From Candidatus Cryptobacteroides merdavium (GTDB taxonomy: Bacteria; Bacteroidota; Bacteroidia; Bacteroidales; UBA932): DNA of 64,000 nucleotides. Both the position numbers and the translations under genes were made by a program. The notes under the pieces are model-generated. The model did not search any database, had not been told where the DNA came from, and saw nothing but the letters and a program-made list of their open reading frames with translations. Below, piece by piece: positions 48,604 through 58,410 of this stretch. The stretch lies in NCBI GenBank assembly GCA_017694755.1, contig JADIMO010000035.1, forward strand, positions 1 through 64,000. Reading direction: 5' to 3'. How positions within the stretch are numbered: the stretch's first letter is position 1; each line of letters opens with the position of its first letter.

Positions 48604-49785
48604 TCAGTTTGTGCCTTGTCCGGCTGTTTCTTCGGGTTTCCTGCCGTCGCCCTTGTCTCCTATTAGTTTCCTCACGAACTTGACATTCCAGAAGAATCTT
48701 CCGGCAATAACCCTGAATACGGTGTAGCAAGGTATGGCGACGAGCATTCCGAGTATGCCTCCGATGTGTCCTGCCATGAGAAGTACGATGAAGATTTCAA
48801 GGGCGTTGGCCTTGATGCTGCTGGAGTAGACTATAGGCTGGAAGATGTAGTTGTCTATGATCTGTGCTGCGCAGAATATGCCTACGAGTATCAGTACGAA
48901 TACCCAGAAACTTACATCGGCCCCGACTCCGCCCATGCAGAAATAGCGCATGGCTATCGCGAGCACCGTGCCTATGGCTCCGCCGAGCCACGGACCGACA
49001 TACGGGATGATGTTCATCACTCCGCAGATGGCTGCAATGCCTATCGAGGCGTTGAAGCCGAGTCTGGCTACGAACATGAGTCCGAGGAAATCCACAATGG
49101 CAACTCCCGCCATCTCTACGATAAGCCCGATGAAATACCTTGAAAGGAGGTGCTCTATGTCCCTGTATGCAGCCCTTGCATTCTGCTCATGCTTGTCAGG
49201 CACGAGGGCGGCGATGATGTCCGGAAACAGGTTGTCGTTCTTCAGAAAGAAGAATGAAATGAACATGACAGCAAAGAGTCCCACTCCGAAACTTGCAATG
49301 AAGGATGCGGCGGAGCTGAACAACGAAGAGAACTCCGATGCGTCTGTGAAGTTTTTGAGACCTTTCAGAATTTCCGTCTCTATCCGGAAATCACTGCCCA
49401 ATGACGGGAATGTGCTGATAAGAAATTCGTTGAAGTCCTTCAGTGCCGCCACCACCGACATGGCCGCGCTTTCTATGTTGGCCATGGAGATGTCTTTGGC
49501 AATACCGGTGATTATAGGCACGAGCATCGTGAATACGAGGAGGATGACTCCAAGTATGAGGATGATGGTGATGATGGCATACAGCCATGACGGCAGTCCC
49601 CGTCCTTTTATCTTCAGCTTTCCGAAGAAGTTCATCACCGGCTTTCCTATCAGGGCCACTACGCCTGCCGCGAGCATATATACGATCACGTCCCTGAAGA
49701 ACCAGCATATTGCGCAGATTACGACAGCACCTGCCGTGTACATGATGTATCTGGCGAGTTTGTCTATACTTCTTTCCTTTTCCAT
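48604..49785 (-). CDS. AI-2E family transporter
   Basis: Multi-TM; PYVGPWLGGAIGTVLAI..., IIDNYIFQPIVYSSSIKANALEIFIVLLMAGHIGGILGMLVAIPCYTVFRVIAG. Confidence 0.92.
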   Translation of the reverse strand: MEKERSIDKLARYIMYTAGAVVICAICWFFRDVIVYMLAAGVVALIGKPVMNFFGKLKIKGRGLPSWLYAIITIILILGVILLVFTMLVPIITGIAKDISMANIESAAMSVVAALKDFNEFLISTFPSLGSDFRIETEILKGLKNFTDASEFSSLFSSAASFIASFGVGLFAVMFISFFFLKNDNLFPDIIAALVPDKHEQNARAAYRDIEHLLSRYFIGLIVEMAGVAIVDFLGLMFVARLGFNASIGIAAICGVMNIIPYVGPWLGGAIGTVLAIAMRYFCMGGVGADVSFWVFVLILVGIFCAAQIIDNYIFQPIVYSSSIKANALEIFIVLLMAGHIGGILGMLVAIPCYTVFRVIAGRFFWNVKFVRKLIGDKGDGRKPEETAGQGTN

Positions 49786-49802
49786 ATCTGTTTCAGAATA
49801 AA

Positions 49803-50501
49803 TCAGATGTCGCCTTCAGCCGCTCTGTCGGGCTGCCTTGTGTCCGCTCCTGTGAGGATTGATGCAAGTTCTTCTGCATCAGAGACTATTTTCCACGGTG
49901 AGCAGGATTCCAGTTCCTCCCTTGTCCTGAATCCCCATGTGACCCCGACTGTCCTTATCCCGGCATTCCGTCCTGTCAGCATGTCCACATCGGAGTCGCC
50001 CACATAGATGACCTTTTCCTTGTCGGCGGTCCCGGCTGCGGTCATGGCTTCATATACGATTTCCGGATCCGGTTTGATGGGCTGTCCGTCCCTCTGTCCC
50101 AGGATTTTGGCGAAACTGTAGTTCCCGAAGAAATGCCTCACGAGCTTTTCGGTGCCGTCCTGGTATTTGTTGGAGGCCACGGCAAGGGCCGTCCCGTTTT
50201 CAGTGAGCCTGTCCAGCACATCCGTTATTCCGTCATATGGCCGGGTCAGGTCGCATTTGTGTTCATCATAATATGGTATGAAGAAATCTTTCATTTTCAT
50301 GACCATTTCGTCTGTCTTCTGCCCGTCCGGAAGTGCGCCTCTGAACAGGTTGTAAATGCCTCTTCCCACGAGCAAGTTGTATTCTTCCATCCGTCGTTCC
50401 GGGCAGCCGCACATCTTCAGTGCGTGGTTGCAGGCATTGCCGAGATCCCCGATTGTGTCAATCAGGGTCCCGTCCAGGTCAAATATCACAAGTTTCGTCA
50501 T
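49803..50501 (-). CDS. HAD hydrolase, phosphoglycolate phosphatase-like
   Basis: TKLVIFDLDGTLIDTIGDLGNACNHAL...LAVASNKYQ...KPDPEIVYEAM...KVIYVGDSDVDMLTGRNAGIRTVGVTWGFR. Start reset to 50501. Confidence 0.92.
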   Translation of the reverse strand: MTKLVIFDLDGTLIDTIGDLGNACNHALKMCGCPERRMEEYNLLVGRGIYNLFRGALPDGQKTDEMVMKMKDFFIPYYDEHKCDLTRPYDGITDVLDRLTENGTALAVASNKYQDGTEKLVRHFFGNYSFAKILGQRDGQPIKPDPEIVYEAMTAAGTADKEKVIYVGDSDVDMLTGRNAGIRTVGVTWGFRTREELESCSPWKIVSDAEELASILTGADTRQPDRAAEGDI

Positions 50502-50560
50502 TTTCCGAATCTTTTTTGATAAAAATATTAAATGTGCCTTAGTTTGGTACAATGGCGGTC

Positions 50561-50568
50561 TACCTTTG
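50561..50568 (+). promoter_or_regulatory. Candidate -7 element upstream of a small ORF
   Basis: TACCTTTG matches TAnnTTTG; no well-spaced -33 TTTG (TTAG at N18 only). Confidence 0.5.
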
Positions 50569-50602
50569 CATCAGAAAAAGAAAGAAACAAAATTTTGAAG
50601 CC

Positions 50603-50728
50603 ATGAAAAATACAGATTTCAACCTTGATTCCCTCAGTTCGATGATTTCATCAGAGTCATCCTACCTCTCACTTGTCGACATGATCAAAGATCTGGATCT
50701 CGAGCTTCTCGATGTCACCGTCGGATGA
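50603..50728 (+). CDS. Candidate 41-aa small protein, antisense overlap with the clpC-like 3' end
   Basis: ATG...TGA: MKNTDFNLDSLSSMISSESSYLSLVDMIKDLDLELLDVTVG. Starts about 35 nt after the TACCTTTG box; below the ORF track size threshold. Confidence 0.45.
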   Translation: MKNTDFNLDSLSSMISSESSYLSLVDMIKDLDLELLDVTVG

Positions 50729-53050
50729 CACGGGGCCGGAAAGCGAGACAGATGTGGCTTTCCTGTCCGGGGAAAGGCCGACCCTGATCACTTCCTCCCC
50801 GGAGCCGGATGCTCCGATGGCCCGTTCCGAAATTATTAGCTCGGATACAGGGTCCTCAATATGCTTCTGGATGGACCTCTTGAGCGGTCTGGCCCCGAAT
50901 TTAGGGTCATAGCCGGCATCTGCCACGAACCTTTTCGCGGCAGGTGTGACATGAAGCCTGTAGCCTTCCGCTTCTATCCTCCGGCGCAGGTCTTTCAGCT
51001 CTATGTCCACTATCTTTTCTATGTCTTCCCTTGTCAGAGGGTTGAAAGATACCTGGGCATCCACCCTGTTGAGGAATTCAGGCGGGAAGACTTTTCTGAC
51101 TGCCTTGTCCACAATGCTTTTCCGGCTGTCATTGATGTTCTTTCCGGAAGGGCCGAAGCTGAATCCCAAGCCGTTGCCGTATTCGTCCACCTCGCGGCTG
51201 CCCACATTGGAGGTCATGATGAGAATGGTGTTCCTGAAGCTGACAGTACGGCCGGAACTGTCCGTGAGCCGGCCTTCGTCGAGAATCTGAAGCAGGATGT
51301 TGAAGATGTCAGGATGCGCCTTTTCTATCTCGTCGAGCAGCACGACGCTGTACGGCTTTCTCCGCACCCTCTCGCTCAGCTGGCCGCCTTCCTCGAAGCC
51401 TACATATCCCGGAGGGGCACCGATGAGCCTTGACACTGTGAATTTCTCCATGTATTCGCTCATGTCTATCCTTATGAGGTTGTCTGCAGAGTCAAACAGG
51501 TTTTCCGCCAGAGACTTGGCAAGCTGGGTCTTTCCGACTCCTGTCGGTCCGGAGAAGAGGAATGTCCCCACTGGCCTGTCCGGTGACTTTATCCCGGCCC
51601 TGTTCCTCTGGATGGCACGTACCACGGTGTCGATGGCCTCGTCCTGTCCAATGATCCTTTCCCCGAGCCTGCCCCTCATCTTCAGAAGCCTGTTCCCTTC
51701 GCTTTCTGCGACCCTGTTTACAGGTATGCCCGTAATTCCGGAAATGACCGTGGCTATGTCTTCGGCTGTCACTGCAGGGACATGTCCCTCATTGCCGCCC
51801 TCATTCCGGAGCCTGACCATCGAGCCTGCCTCGTCCATCGCGTCGATGGCCTTGTCCGGGAGGCATCTGTCGGTAATGTATCTGTCGGACAGCTCCGCAC
51901 ATGCCTTCAGGGCCTGCGGTGTGTAGACCACATTGTGGTGCCGTTCGTATCTTTCTTTCAGCCTCTGCAGGATGAGCATTGTCTGGCTGAGGTCCGCAGG
52001 TTCCACCGTCACTTTCTGGAAACGCCTGTCCAGAGCCCCGTCCTTCTCCACGATCTTGGTGAATTCATCCATAGTGGTAGCCCCTATGCACCTTATTTCT
52101 CCTCTTGCAAGGGCCGGCTTGAGCATGTTGGCTGCGTCCAGGCTTCCGGATGTGCCTCCCGCGCCTACCATTGTGTGGAATTCGTCTATGAACAGGATTA
52201 TGTCCGGATTCTTTCCGAGCTCGCGGATTATTGACTTCAGCCTTTTCTCAAAGTCACCCCTGTATTTGGTGCCTGCGACCACTGAGGCTATGTCAAGGGA
52301 GATTATCCTTTTCCCGGTGAGGGTTGACGGCACATTTCCCGATGCTATCCTTGAGGCAATGCCTTCCACGATGGCGGACTTGCCGACGCCGGGGTCGCCG
52401 ACGAGCATCGGGTTGTTTTTTTTCCTCCTGCCGAGAATCTGAATCACCCTGGCCATTTCATTTTCCCTGCCTTCAACAGGGTCAAGCCTGCCTTCTTCAG
52501 CGGCCTTGGTGAGGTCAGTCCCGAACATTTCGAGAGGGGATGCCTGCTCCTGCCGTTCCTTGGCGGCATCGGCGCCTTCTTCCGTTTCATCTTCGTTGGA
52601 CGGCCTTCCGAGAAGTCCGTTCCGTTCCATATATGAAATGACTCTTCCGTAGTCAATTCCGATATCCCTCAGATAACCCTGTCCGTAGCTTCCCGTATTC
52701 CTGCACAGGGCCAGGAGAAGATGTTGGGAAGATGCTTCAGGACAGTTGAGCCTTGTGGCTTCCAGTACGGTGATGCTCAATATGTTCTGTGCACCACGGG
52801 AAAAGGTGACATGGTCTATTTCCGAAAACGGTATGTGTTCGTTGGTGAACACATGCCTGTCTATATATTGTTTGAACTCAGCCATGTCGGTGCCGAGCTC
52901 TTTCAGTATTCCGTAGGCGACATTATCCGCATGGCGGAGAATGGCCAGGAAGAGGTGGTCCGGGGATATTCCGTAACTTCCTGTCCGCATTGCTTCTTCG
53001 CGGGCGTAATTGATTATCGCGTTAAGTTCGTCCGATATCTTTATTTCCAT
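50669..53050 (-). CDS. clpC: ATP-dependent Clp protease ATP-binding subunit (ClpC/ClpA-like)
   Basis: Clp N-domain repeats; AAA1 GDPGVGKSAIVEGIASRI; AAA2 GPTGVGKTQLAKSLAENLF; LLDEIEKAHPDIFNILLQILDEGRLTDSSGRTVSFRNTILIMTSNVG; short M-domain. Confidence 0.93.
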   Translation of the reverse strand: MEIKISDELNAIINYAREEAMRTGSYGISPDHLFLAILRHADNVAYGILKELGTDMAEFKQYIDRHVFTNEHIPFSEIDHVTFSRGAQNILSITVLEATRLNCPEASSQHLLLALCRNTGSYGQGYLRDIGIDYGRVISYMERNGLLGRPSNEDETEEGADAAKERQEQASPLEMFGTDLTKAAEEGRLDPVEGRENEMARVIQILGRRKKNNPMLVGDPGVGKSAIVEGIASRIASGNVPSTLTGKRIISLDIASVVAGTKYRGDFEKRLKSIIRELGKNPDIILFIDEFHTMVGAGGTSGSLDAANMLKPALARGEIRCIGATTMDEFTKIVEKDGALDRRFQKVTVEPADLSQTMLILQRLKERYERHHNVVYTPQALKACAELSDRYITDRCLPDKAIDAMDEAGSMVRLRNEGGNEGHVPAVTAEDIATVISGITGIPVNRVAESEGNRLLKMRGRLGERIIGQDEAIDTVVRAIQRNRAGIKSPDRPVGTFLFSGPTGVGKTQLAKSLAENLFDSADNLIRIDMSEYMEKFTVSRLIGAPPGYVGFEEGGQLSERVRRKPYSVVLLDEIEKAHPDIFNILLQILDEGRLTDSSGRTVSFRNTILIMTSNVGSREVDEYGNGLGFSFGPSGKNINDSRKSIVDKAVRKVFPPEFLNRVDAQVSFNPLTREDIEKIVDIELKDLRRRIEAEGYRLHVTPAAKRFVADAGYDPKFGARPLKRSIQKHIEDPVSELIISERAIGASGSGEEVIRVGLSPDRKATSVSLSGPVSSDGDIEKLEIQIFDHVDK

Positions 53051-53134
53051 ACTTGTCAACTAAAATCTCGCTAATTTAATATTTTTTTTTAACTTTGCGG
53101 ACTATGCTGATGCAATATCTGAAAAATATCATAT

Positions 53135-55717
53135 ATGGACAATGAGATAAAAACAGGAAGAATCGAGACGGTCAACATTGACCAGCAGATGAGGAGTGCG
53201 TACATCGACTACTCCATGTCTGTGATTGTCTCCAGGGCTCTTCCTGATGTGAGGGACGGTATGAAGCCGGTCCACAGGAGGGTTCTTTTCGGAATGTCCG
53301 GTCTCGGCCTGTCGTATTCGGGCCAGACCAAGAAATCTGCGAGAATTGTGGGTGAGGTGCTCGGAAAGTTCCATCCTCATGGCGACTCCAGCGTATACGA
53401 GGCGATGGCAAGGATGGCGCAGAGCTGGAACATGAGGTATCCGCTTGTATTCGGACAGGGAAATTTCGGATCAATGGACGGTGATCCTGTCGCCGCCATG
53501 CGTTATACTGAAGCCAAGCTTGAAAAGATAACGGAAGAGGTTCTTGCCGACTTGGACAAGGATACGGTAGACTTCCAGAACAACTTCGACGATACCCTCC
53601 AGGAGCCGGTAGTGCTCCCCACCAAGGTGCCGCTTCTCCTTCTGAACGGTTCTTCCGGAATTGCGGTGGGAATGGCCACCAACATGGCTCCGCACAATCT
53701 CGGCGAATGCTGTGACGCCATCTGTGCATACATAGACAATCCTGGCATCACCATAGAAGAACTGATGCACTATATAAAAGGGCCGGATTTCCCTACAGGG
53801 GGTATCATCCAGGGCCATCAGGGCATCAGGGACGCCTTCGAGACGGGCCGAGGCCGCATAGTCATCCGTTCAAGGACAGACATCGAGGTCAGCGAGTCAG
53901 GAAGGGAGACCATTGTTGTGACAGAAATCCCTTATATGGTGAACAAGCGCGAAATGATCGAGAAGATCGCCGAGCTTGTGGAGGAGAAGAAGATAGAGGG
54001 CATAGCCTATGTGAATGACGAGACCACAAGGCACGGTGTCCGTGTAGTGATCAAGCTGAAGAAGGATGCCAACTCCAATGTGGTGCTGAACATGCTCTTC
54101 AAGTACACCCAGCTCCAGTCCAGTTTTTCTGTCAACAATGTCGCCCTTGTGAACGGCCGTCCGAGGACGCTCAACCTGAAGGAACTCATAAAGTATTTTG
54201 TGGACCACAGGCATGAAGTCATAGTCCGCAGGACGAAGTTCGATCTTGAGAAGGCAAGGAAGAGGGCGCATATCCTCGAAGGTCTTCTGAAAGCCCTTGA
54301 TGTGATAGACGAGATAATCCGCATCATAAGGGCTTCGAAGAGCGTTGACGATGCAAGGACCGAACTCATGGCCCGATTTGACTTCACGGAGGTCCAGGCT
54401 TCTGCCATCGTGGAAATGAGGCTCCGCCAGCTAACAGGACTTGAAAGGGAGAAGCTCCAGAATGAGTTCGACGAGCTCATGAAATTCATATCCTACTGCG
54501 AAGAGGTTCTCGGAAGCTATGACAAGCAGATGGAGATAATCAAGGAGGAGACAATGGAGATGAAGGCCAAGTTCGGAGATGCAAGGCGCACTGAAATAGC
54601 CCTCTCTGCCGAGGAATTCAATCCTGAGGACTTCTATCCGGACGATGATGTGGTCATTACCATTTCCCATCTCGGATACATCAAGCGTACCCCACTTGCA
54701 GAATACCGCACCCAGAACAGGGGCGGGGTCGGCATAAAGGGCAGCACCACGAGGGATGAGGACTTCATTGAGCACATCTATGTGGCCAACATGCACAGCA
54801 CCATGCTTCTGTTCACCCAGAACGGCCGATGCTACTGGCTGAAGGTGTATGAGATTCCTGAAGGCTCCCGCTCGTCCAAGGGCCGTGCCCTGCAGAATGT
54901 GATCAACATAGAGCCGGATGACAAGGTCAAGGCATATATAAATGTGAAGAATCTCAAGGACGAGGATTATGTGAACAGCAACTATATCGTCCTTGCCACG
55001 AAGAGGGGGATCATCAAGAAGACTTCCCTCGAAGCATATTCACGGCCGCGCGCAAACGGTGTCAATGCAATCACGGTGAGAGACGGGGACGAACTCCTCG
55101 AGGCAGCGATGACCAACGGCAGATGTCAGATCCTTCTTGCCGGCCGCAACGGCCGCTGTGTGCGTTTCGACGAGACTGATGCAAGGCCGCTGGGCCGTAC
55201 CGCATCCGGAGTAAGGGGCATAAATATTGAGGATTCCGACGAAGTGGTCGGCATGGTATGCCATGACCCTTCTGCCATGGATGCCGCATCGCACACTGTG
55301 CTTGTAGTGAGCGAGAACGGTTACGGCAAACGCTCCGACTTCGACGAATACCGCATAACAAGCAGGGGAGGAAAGGGAGTCAAGACTCTGAACATCACTG
55401 ACAAGACCGGCAATCTCGTTGCCATAAAGAATGTGACTGACGAGAATGACCTCATGATCATCAACAGGTCCGGCCTGACCATAAGGATGGCCGTTTCTGA
55501 CATAAGGGTTGCCGGCAGGGCTACCCAGGGTGTCCGCCTCATAAACATAAAGGACGGGGATGCCATAGCTGCAGTATCCGCCGTTGCCAAGAGCGAGGAT
55601 ACGGACAAGGAGAAACCTGCCGGAGCTGATGCACCGGAAACTTTGCCTAAGGATGATGAGGCGACTCTTCAGGAGGGAACTTCTCCTCAGGAAGGAAACG
55701 CGACAGAAAATGAATAA
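53135..55717 (+). CDS. gyrA: DNA gyrase subunit A
   Basis: [33 protein letters not shown]...[20 protein letters not shown]...[23 protein letters not shown]-terminal beta-pinwheel repeats. TAACTTTG box at 53090-53097. Confidence 0.97.
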   Translation: MDNEIKTGRIETVNIDQQMRSAYIDYSMSVIVSRALPDVRDGMKPVHRRVLFGMSGLGLSYSGQTKKSARIVGEVLGKFHPHGDSSVYEAMARMAQSWNMRYPLVFGQGNFGSMDGDPVAAMRYTEAKLEKITEEVLADLDKDTVDFQNNFDDTLQEPVVLPTKVPLLLLNGSSGIAVGMATNMAPHNLGECCDAICAYIDNPGITIEELMHYIKGPDFPTGGIIQGHQGIRDAFETGRGRIVIRSRTDIEVSESGRETIVVTEIPYMVNKREMIEKIAELVEEKKIEGIAYVNDETTRHGVRVVIKLKKDANSNVVLNMLFKYTQLQSSFSVNNVALVNGRPRTLNLKELIKYFVDHRHEVIVRRTKFDLEKARKRAHILEGLLKALDVIDEIIRIIRASKSVDDARTELMARFDFTEVQASAIVEMRLRQLTGLEREKLQNEFDELMKFISYCEEVLGSYDKQMEIIKEETMEMKAKFGDARRTEIALSAEEFNPEDFYPDDDVVITISHLGYIKRTPLAEYRTQNRGGVGIKGSTTRDEDFIEHIYVANMHSTMLLFTQNGRCYWLKVYEIPEGSRSSKGRALQNVINIEPDDKVKAYINVKNLKDEDYVNSNYIVLATKRGIIKKTSLEAYSRPRANGVNAITVRDGDELLEAAMTNGRCQILLAGRNGRCVRFDETDARPLGRTASGVRGINIEDSDEVVGMVCHDPSAMDAASHTVLVVSENGYGKRSDFDEYRITSRGGKGVKTLNITDKTGNLVAIKNVTDENDLMIINRSGLTIRMAVSDIRVAGRATQGVRLINIKDGDAIAAVSAVAKSEDTDKEKPAGADAPETLPKDDEATLQEGTSPQEGNATENE

Positions 55718-55747
55718 ATAATGTTAACTGATAAACTTTTTGTAACA

Positions 55748-57067
55748 ATGAAACGAATTTTTATCGCATTGGCGGTGCTTCTTTCCGTTCAGGTCGCTGA
55801 TGCACAGGTGAAAACACCGTCTGAGGCCAAGAAGGCAGTAGAGTCAGCCGAAGCTGCTTCACAGAATCCGAAGAAGGCAGAGAAAGTGGCCACATGGATG
55901 AAGCTCGCAAAGGCATATGTGGATGCATATGATGCCCCGGCAGGCAATGCGTGGGTAGGTGCAGGCCAGCAGGAACTCAAACTCCTCATGGGCAGCGAAA
56001 AGCCGTCTGCAACTGAGAATGTCACTCTCGCAGGTGAGCCTTACACAAAGGAGGTATATGCAGAAAAGAACTTATATTTCAATGCAGCCGGGGTGCTTTC
56101 TATGATAGAAGTCACCAAGCCTGTGTTTGCTGATGCCCTTGACCGTGCCTACAATGCATATCAGTCTGCATACAAGGTGGACATCAAGCATAGCAAGACA
56201 AAGGACATAGTGGCAGGCATAAAGAATGTCTCTTCAAAATATCTCAACGAGGGCATGAATGCCTATATGTTCGGTGACATGAAGAAGGCAAGTTCCCTGT
56301 TTGCCCAGGCAGCATCTGTCGTTGCCGGCGAGCCTGTGAACGAGGTTGACACTACCGCTACATATAATGCAGGCTTTACCGCCTGGATGTCAAAGGACTA
56401 TGCCAGTGCCAAGGAATACTTTGACACCTGCATCGGAGCCGGGTATTTCGAGGACGGTGAAGTGTATGCAAAGCTTGCTGACTGCCAGCTGAACCTTGCA
56501 GACACCACTGCTGCCAAGACTACCCTTGAAAACGGTTTTGAAGCTTTCCCTCAGAACCAGAGTATCCTTATAGGACTTATCAACTACTATATCAGCAGCG
56601 GTGACGAGCCTGACCGTCTCTTCGCCCTTCTCGACAAGGCAAAGGAGAATGAGCCGAACAATGCTTCCCTTTATTATGTTGAAGGAAACATCCACAAGGA
56701 GCTCGGACATATCGAAGAGGCTGTGGCTTCCTACAACAAGTCATATGAGATCGACAACAACTATGCATTCGGACTGATCGGAATCGGTATCCTCTATTAT
56801 GAACAGGCCCTTGAACTTCAGGAAAAGGCTCAGAACGAGTTTGACGATGCCAAGTACACTGCCCTCGTAGAGCAGTTCGAGACTGCCTTGAAGAATGCCA
56901 TTGATCCGTTCGAGAAGGCTTTCACTGTCAGCAAGGACGAGAGCATCAAGGTCAGCATAGCCGAATATCTCAAGAACATCTACTACCGTTTCCGTGACCA
57001 GGATCAGAAATATGCCGACGGCTACAAGAAATATGATGCAGTCGTGGCTTCCGGCCGCGCACAGTAA
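55748..57067 (+). CDS. Secreted tetratricopeptide-repeat protein
   Basis: Signal peptide MKRIFIALAVLLSVQVADAQ; multiple TPR-like units (NASLYYVEGNIHKELGHIEEAVASYNKSYEIDNNYAFGLIGIGILYYEQA). Confidence 0.85.
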   Translation: MKRIFIALAVLLSVQVADAQVKTPSEAKKAVESAEAASQNPKKAEKVATWMKLAKAYVDAYDAPAGNAWVGAGQQELKLLMGSEKPSATENVTLAGEPYTKEVYAEKNLYFNAAGVLSMIEVTKPVFADALDRAYNAYQSAYKVDIKHSKTKDIVAGIKNVSSKYLNEGMNAYMFGDMKKASSLFAQAASVVAGEPVNEVDTTATYNAGFTAWMSKDYASAKEYFDTCIGAGYFEDGEVYAKLADCQLNLADTTAAKTTLENGFEAFPQNQSILIGLINYYISSGDEPDRLFALLDKAKENEPNNASLYYVEGNIHKELGHIEEAVASYNKSYEIDNNYAFGLIGIGILYYEQALELQEKAQNEFDDAKYTALVEQFETALKNAIDPFEKAFTVSKDESIKVSIAEYLKNIYYRFRDQDQKYADGYKKYDAVVASGRAQ

Positions 57068-57126
57068 TCACGGCCGCAAGGTGGAAGATGGTCTGAATAA
57101 GATCTTCTGATACTTGAAAAAACATG

Positions 57127-57175
57127 AAGGACCCTGTCAGTCTCCATTCCGGAGCCATGACAGGGTCCTTTCTTT
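57127..57175. terminator. Bidirectional hairpin terminator (copy 2 of a repeated hairpin family)
   Basis: AAGGACCCTGTCA-GT-CTCC-ATTCC-GGAG-CCA-TGACAGGGTCCTT-TCTTT; perfect 13-bp outer stem, between convergent genes ending at 57067 (+) and 57267 (-). Confidence 0.8.
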
Positions 57176-57266
57176 AAGATACTTTCCGCAAGGCTGTCAT
57201 CCCGGGCGCAGCCTGAGATATGTTGCAGGTTAAGCCTCCTCCCGCCGGAATGACACGGAGGGACCA

Positions 57267-58268
57267 TTATTCAGGACAGTCATTTCTTTTGTTTGCATGC
57301 CGTCCGGCTCCGTGACTTTCAATATGTTCCTCCCCGGCTTTGTCAAAGGCCTTGACAATTTTTGATACAAGGGGATGGCGGACGATGTCCTCGTTTGTGA
57401 AGAAGATGGCGCAGATCCCCTTGATCTTCCTGGTCAGTTCTATGCCCTTTAGGAGGCCTGAGTCCTCCTTGTGAGGCAGGTCTATCTGTGAGGCATCTCC
57501 TGTGACTATGAATTTGGCATCGCGTCCCATCCTTGTGAGGAACATCTTGAGCTGGCCGAGGTTTGTGTTCTGGGCTTCGTCGAGGATGACGCAGGCCTTG
57601 TCGAGGGTCCTTCCGCGCATGTAGGCGAGCGGTGCTATCTGGATGGTGCCGTCAGCCATGAATTCCTGCAGTTTCTTGGGCGGAATCATGTCACCGAGGG
57701 CATCGTACAGCGGCTGGAGATAGGGGTCGAGCTTGTCTTTCAGGTCTCCGGGGAGGAATCCGAGGCGTTCCCCGGCTTCGACTGCCGGACGGGTCAGGAT
57801 TATACGCCTGACTTCGCGGTTTTTCAAAGCCCGTACTGCGAGGGCGATGGCCACATAGGTCTTTCCTGTTCCTGCAGGACCTACGGCGAAGATGAGGTCG
57901 TTTTCAAAATATGCCTTTACCATTTCCTGCTGTGTCCTGTTGCGGGCCTTGATGGGCTTGCCGTCATTGCCGTGGACTATGGTTGAATCCCCGCTGAGCT
58001 TGAATCTTTCCGGGCTGGATTCGCCGTCGAAGATGTCCTCCACATCGTACGGGGTGAGGTTCATCTTGTGCAGTCTCCTTTCAATCAGCATGTTCAGCTT
58101 GGCTTCAAATTCTTCGGCATCGTCTTCCTTCCCGTCAAGTATGATTTCATTGCCCCGTGCCGCCACCTTGAGTTTGGGAAAATAGCTGCAGAGAGCTTCC
58201 AATATCTTGTTGCCTGCCCCATAGATTTCAACCGGGTCTATCGCTTCGAGTCTTATTGTCTTTTTCAT
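57267..58268 (-). CDS. phoH: PhoH family ATPase
   Basis: FENDLIFAVGPAGTGKTYVAIALAVRALKNREVRRIILTRPAVEAGERLGFLPGDLKDKLDPYLQPLYDAL...CVILDEAQNTNLGQLKMFLTRMG...VTGDASQIDLP. Confidence 0.96.
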   Translation of the reverse strand: MKKTIRLEAIDPVEIYGAGNKILEALCSYFPKLKVAARGNEIILDGKEDDAEEFEAKLNMLIERRLHKMNLTPYDVEDIFDGESSPERFKLSGDSTIVHGNDGKPIKARNRTQQEMVKAYFENDLIFAVGPAGTGKTYVAIALAVRALKNREVRRIILTRPAVEAGERLGFLPGDLKDKLDPYLQPLYDALGDMIPPKKLQEFMADGTIQIAPLAYMRGRTLDKACVILDEAQNTNLGQLKMFLTRMGRDAKFIVTGDASQIDLPHKEDSGLLKGIELTRKIKGICAIFFTNEDIVRHPLVSKIVKAFDKAGEEHIESHGAGRHANKRNDCPE

Positions 58269-58410
58269 TTGTTTATTTCAGTCATTTGCCTTTATCTTGC
58301 CGTCTCCTTGTCTTGTCGTCATTGTCTGACATTATTGTTTTGTCACCGTTGTCCGGTGTCAATGTTTTGCATTCATAGCTTTGCTGCCGTTGTCTTGCTG
58401 TCGTAGGGCA

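Noticed and set aside
48950-49801. 283-aa plus-strand Met/Ser-rich ORF
   Set aside because: Antisense to the AI-2E transporter.
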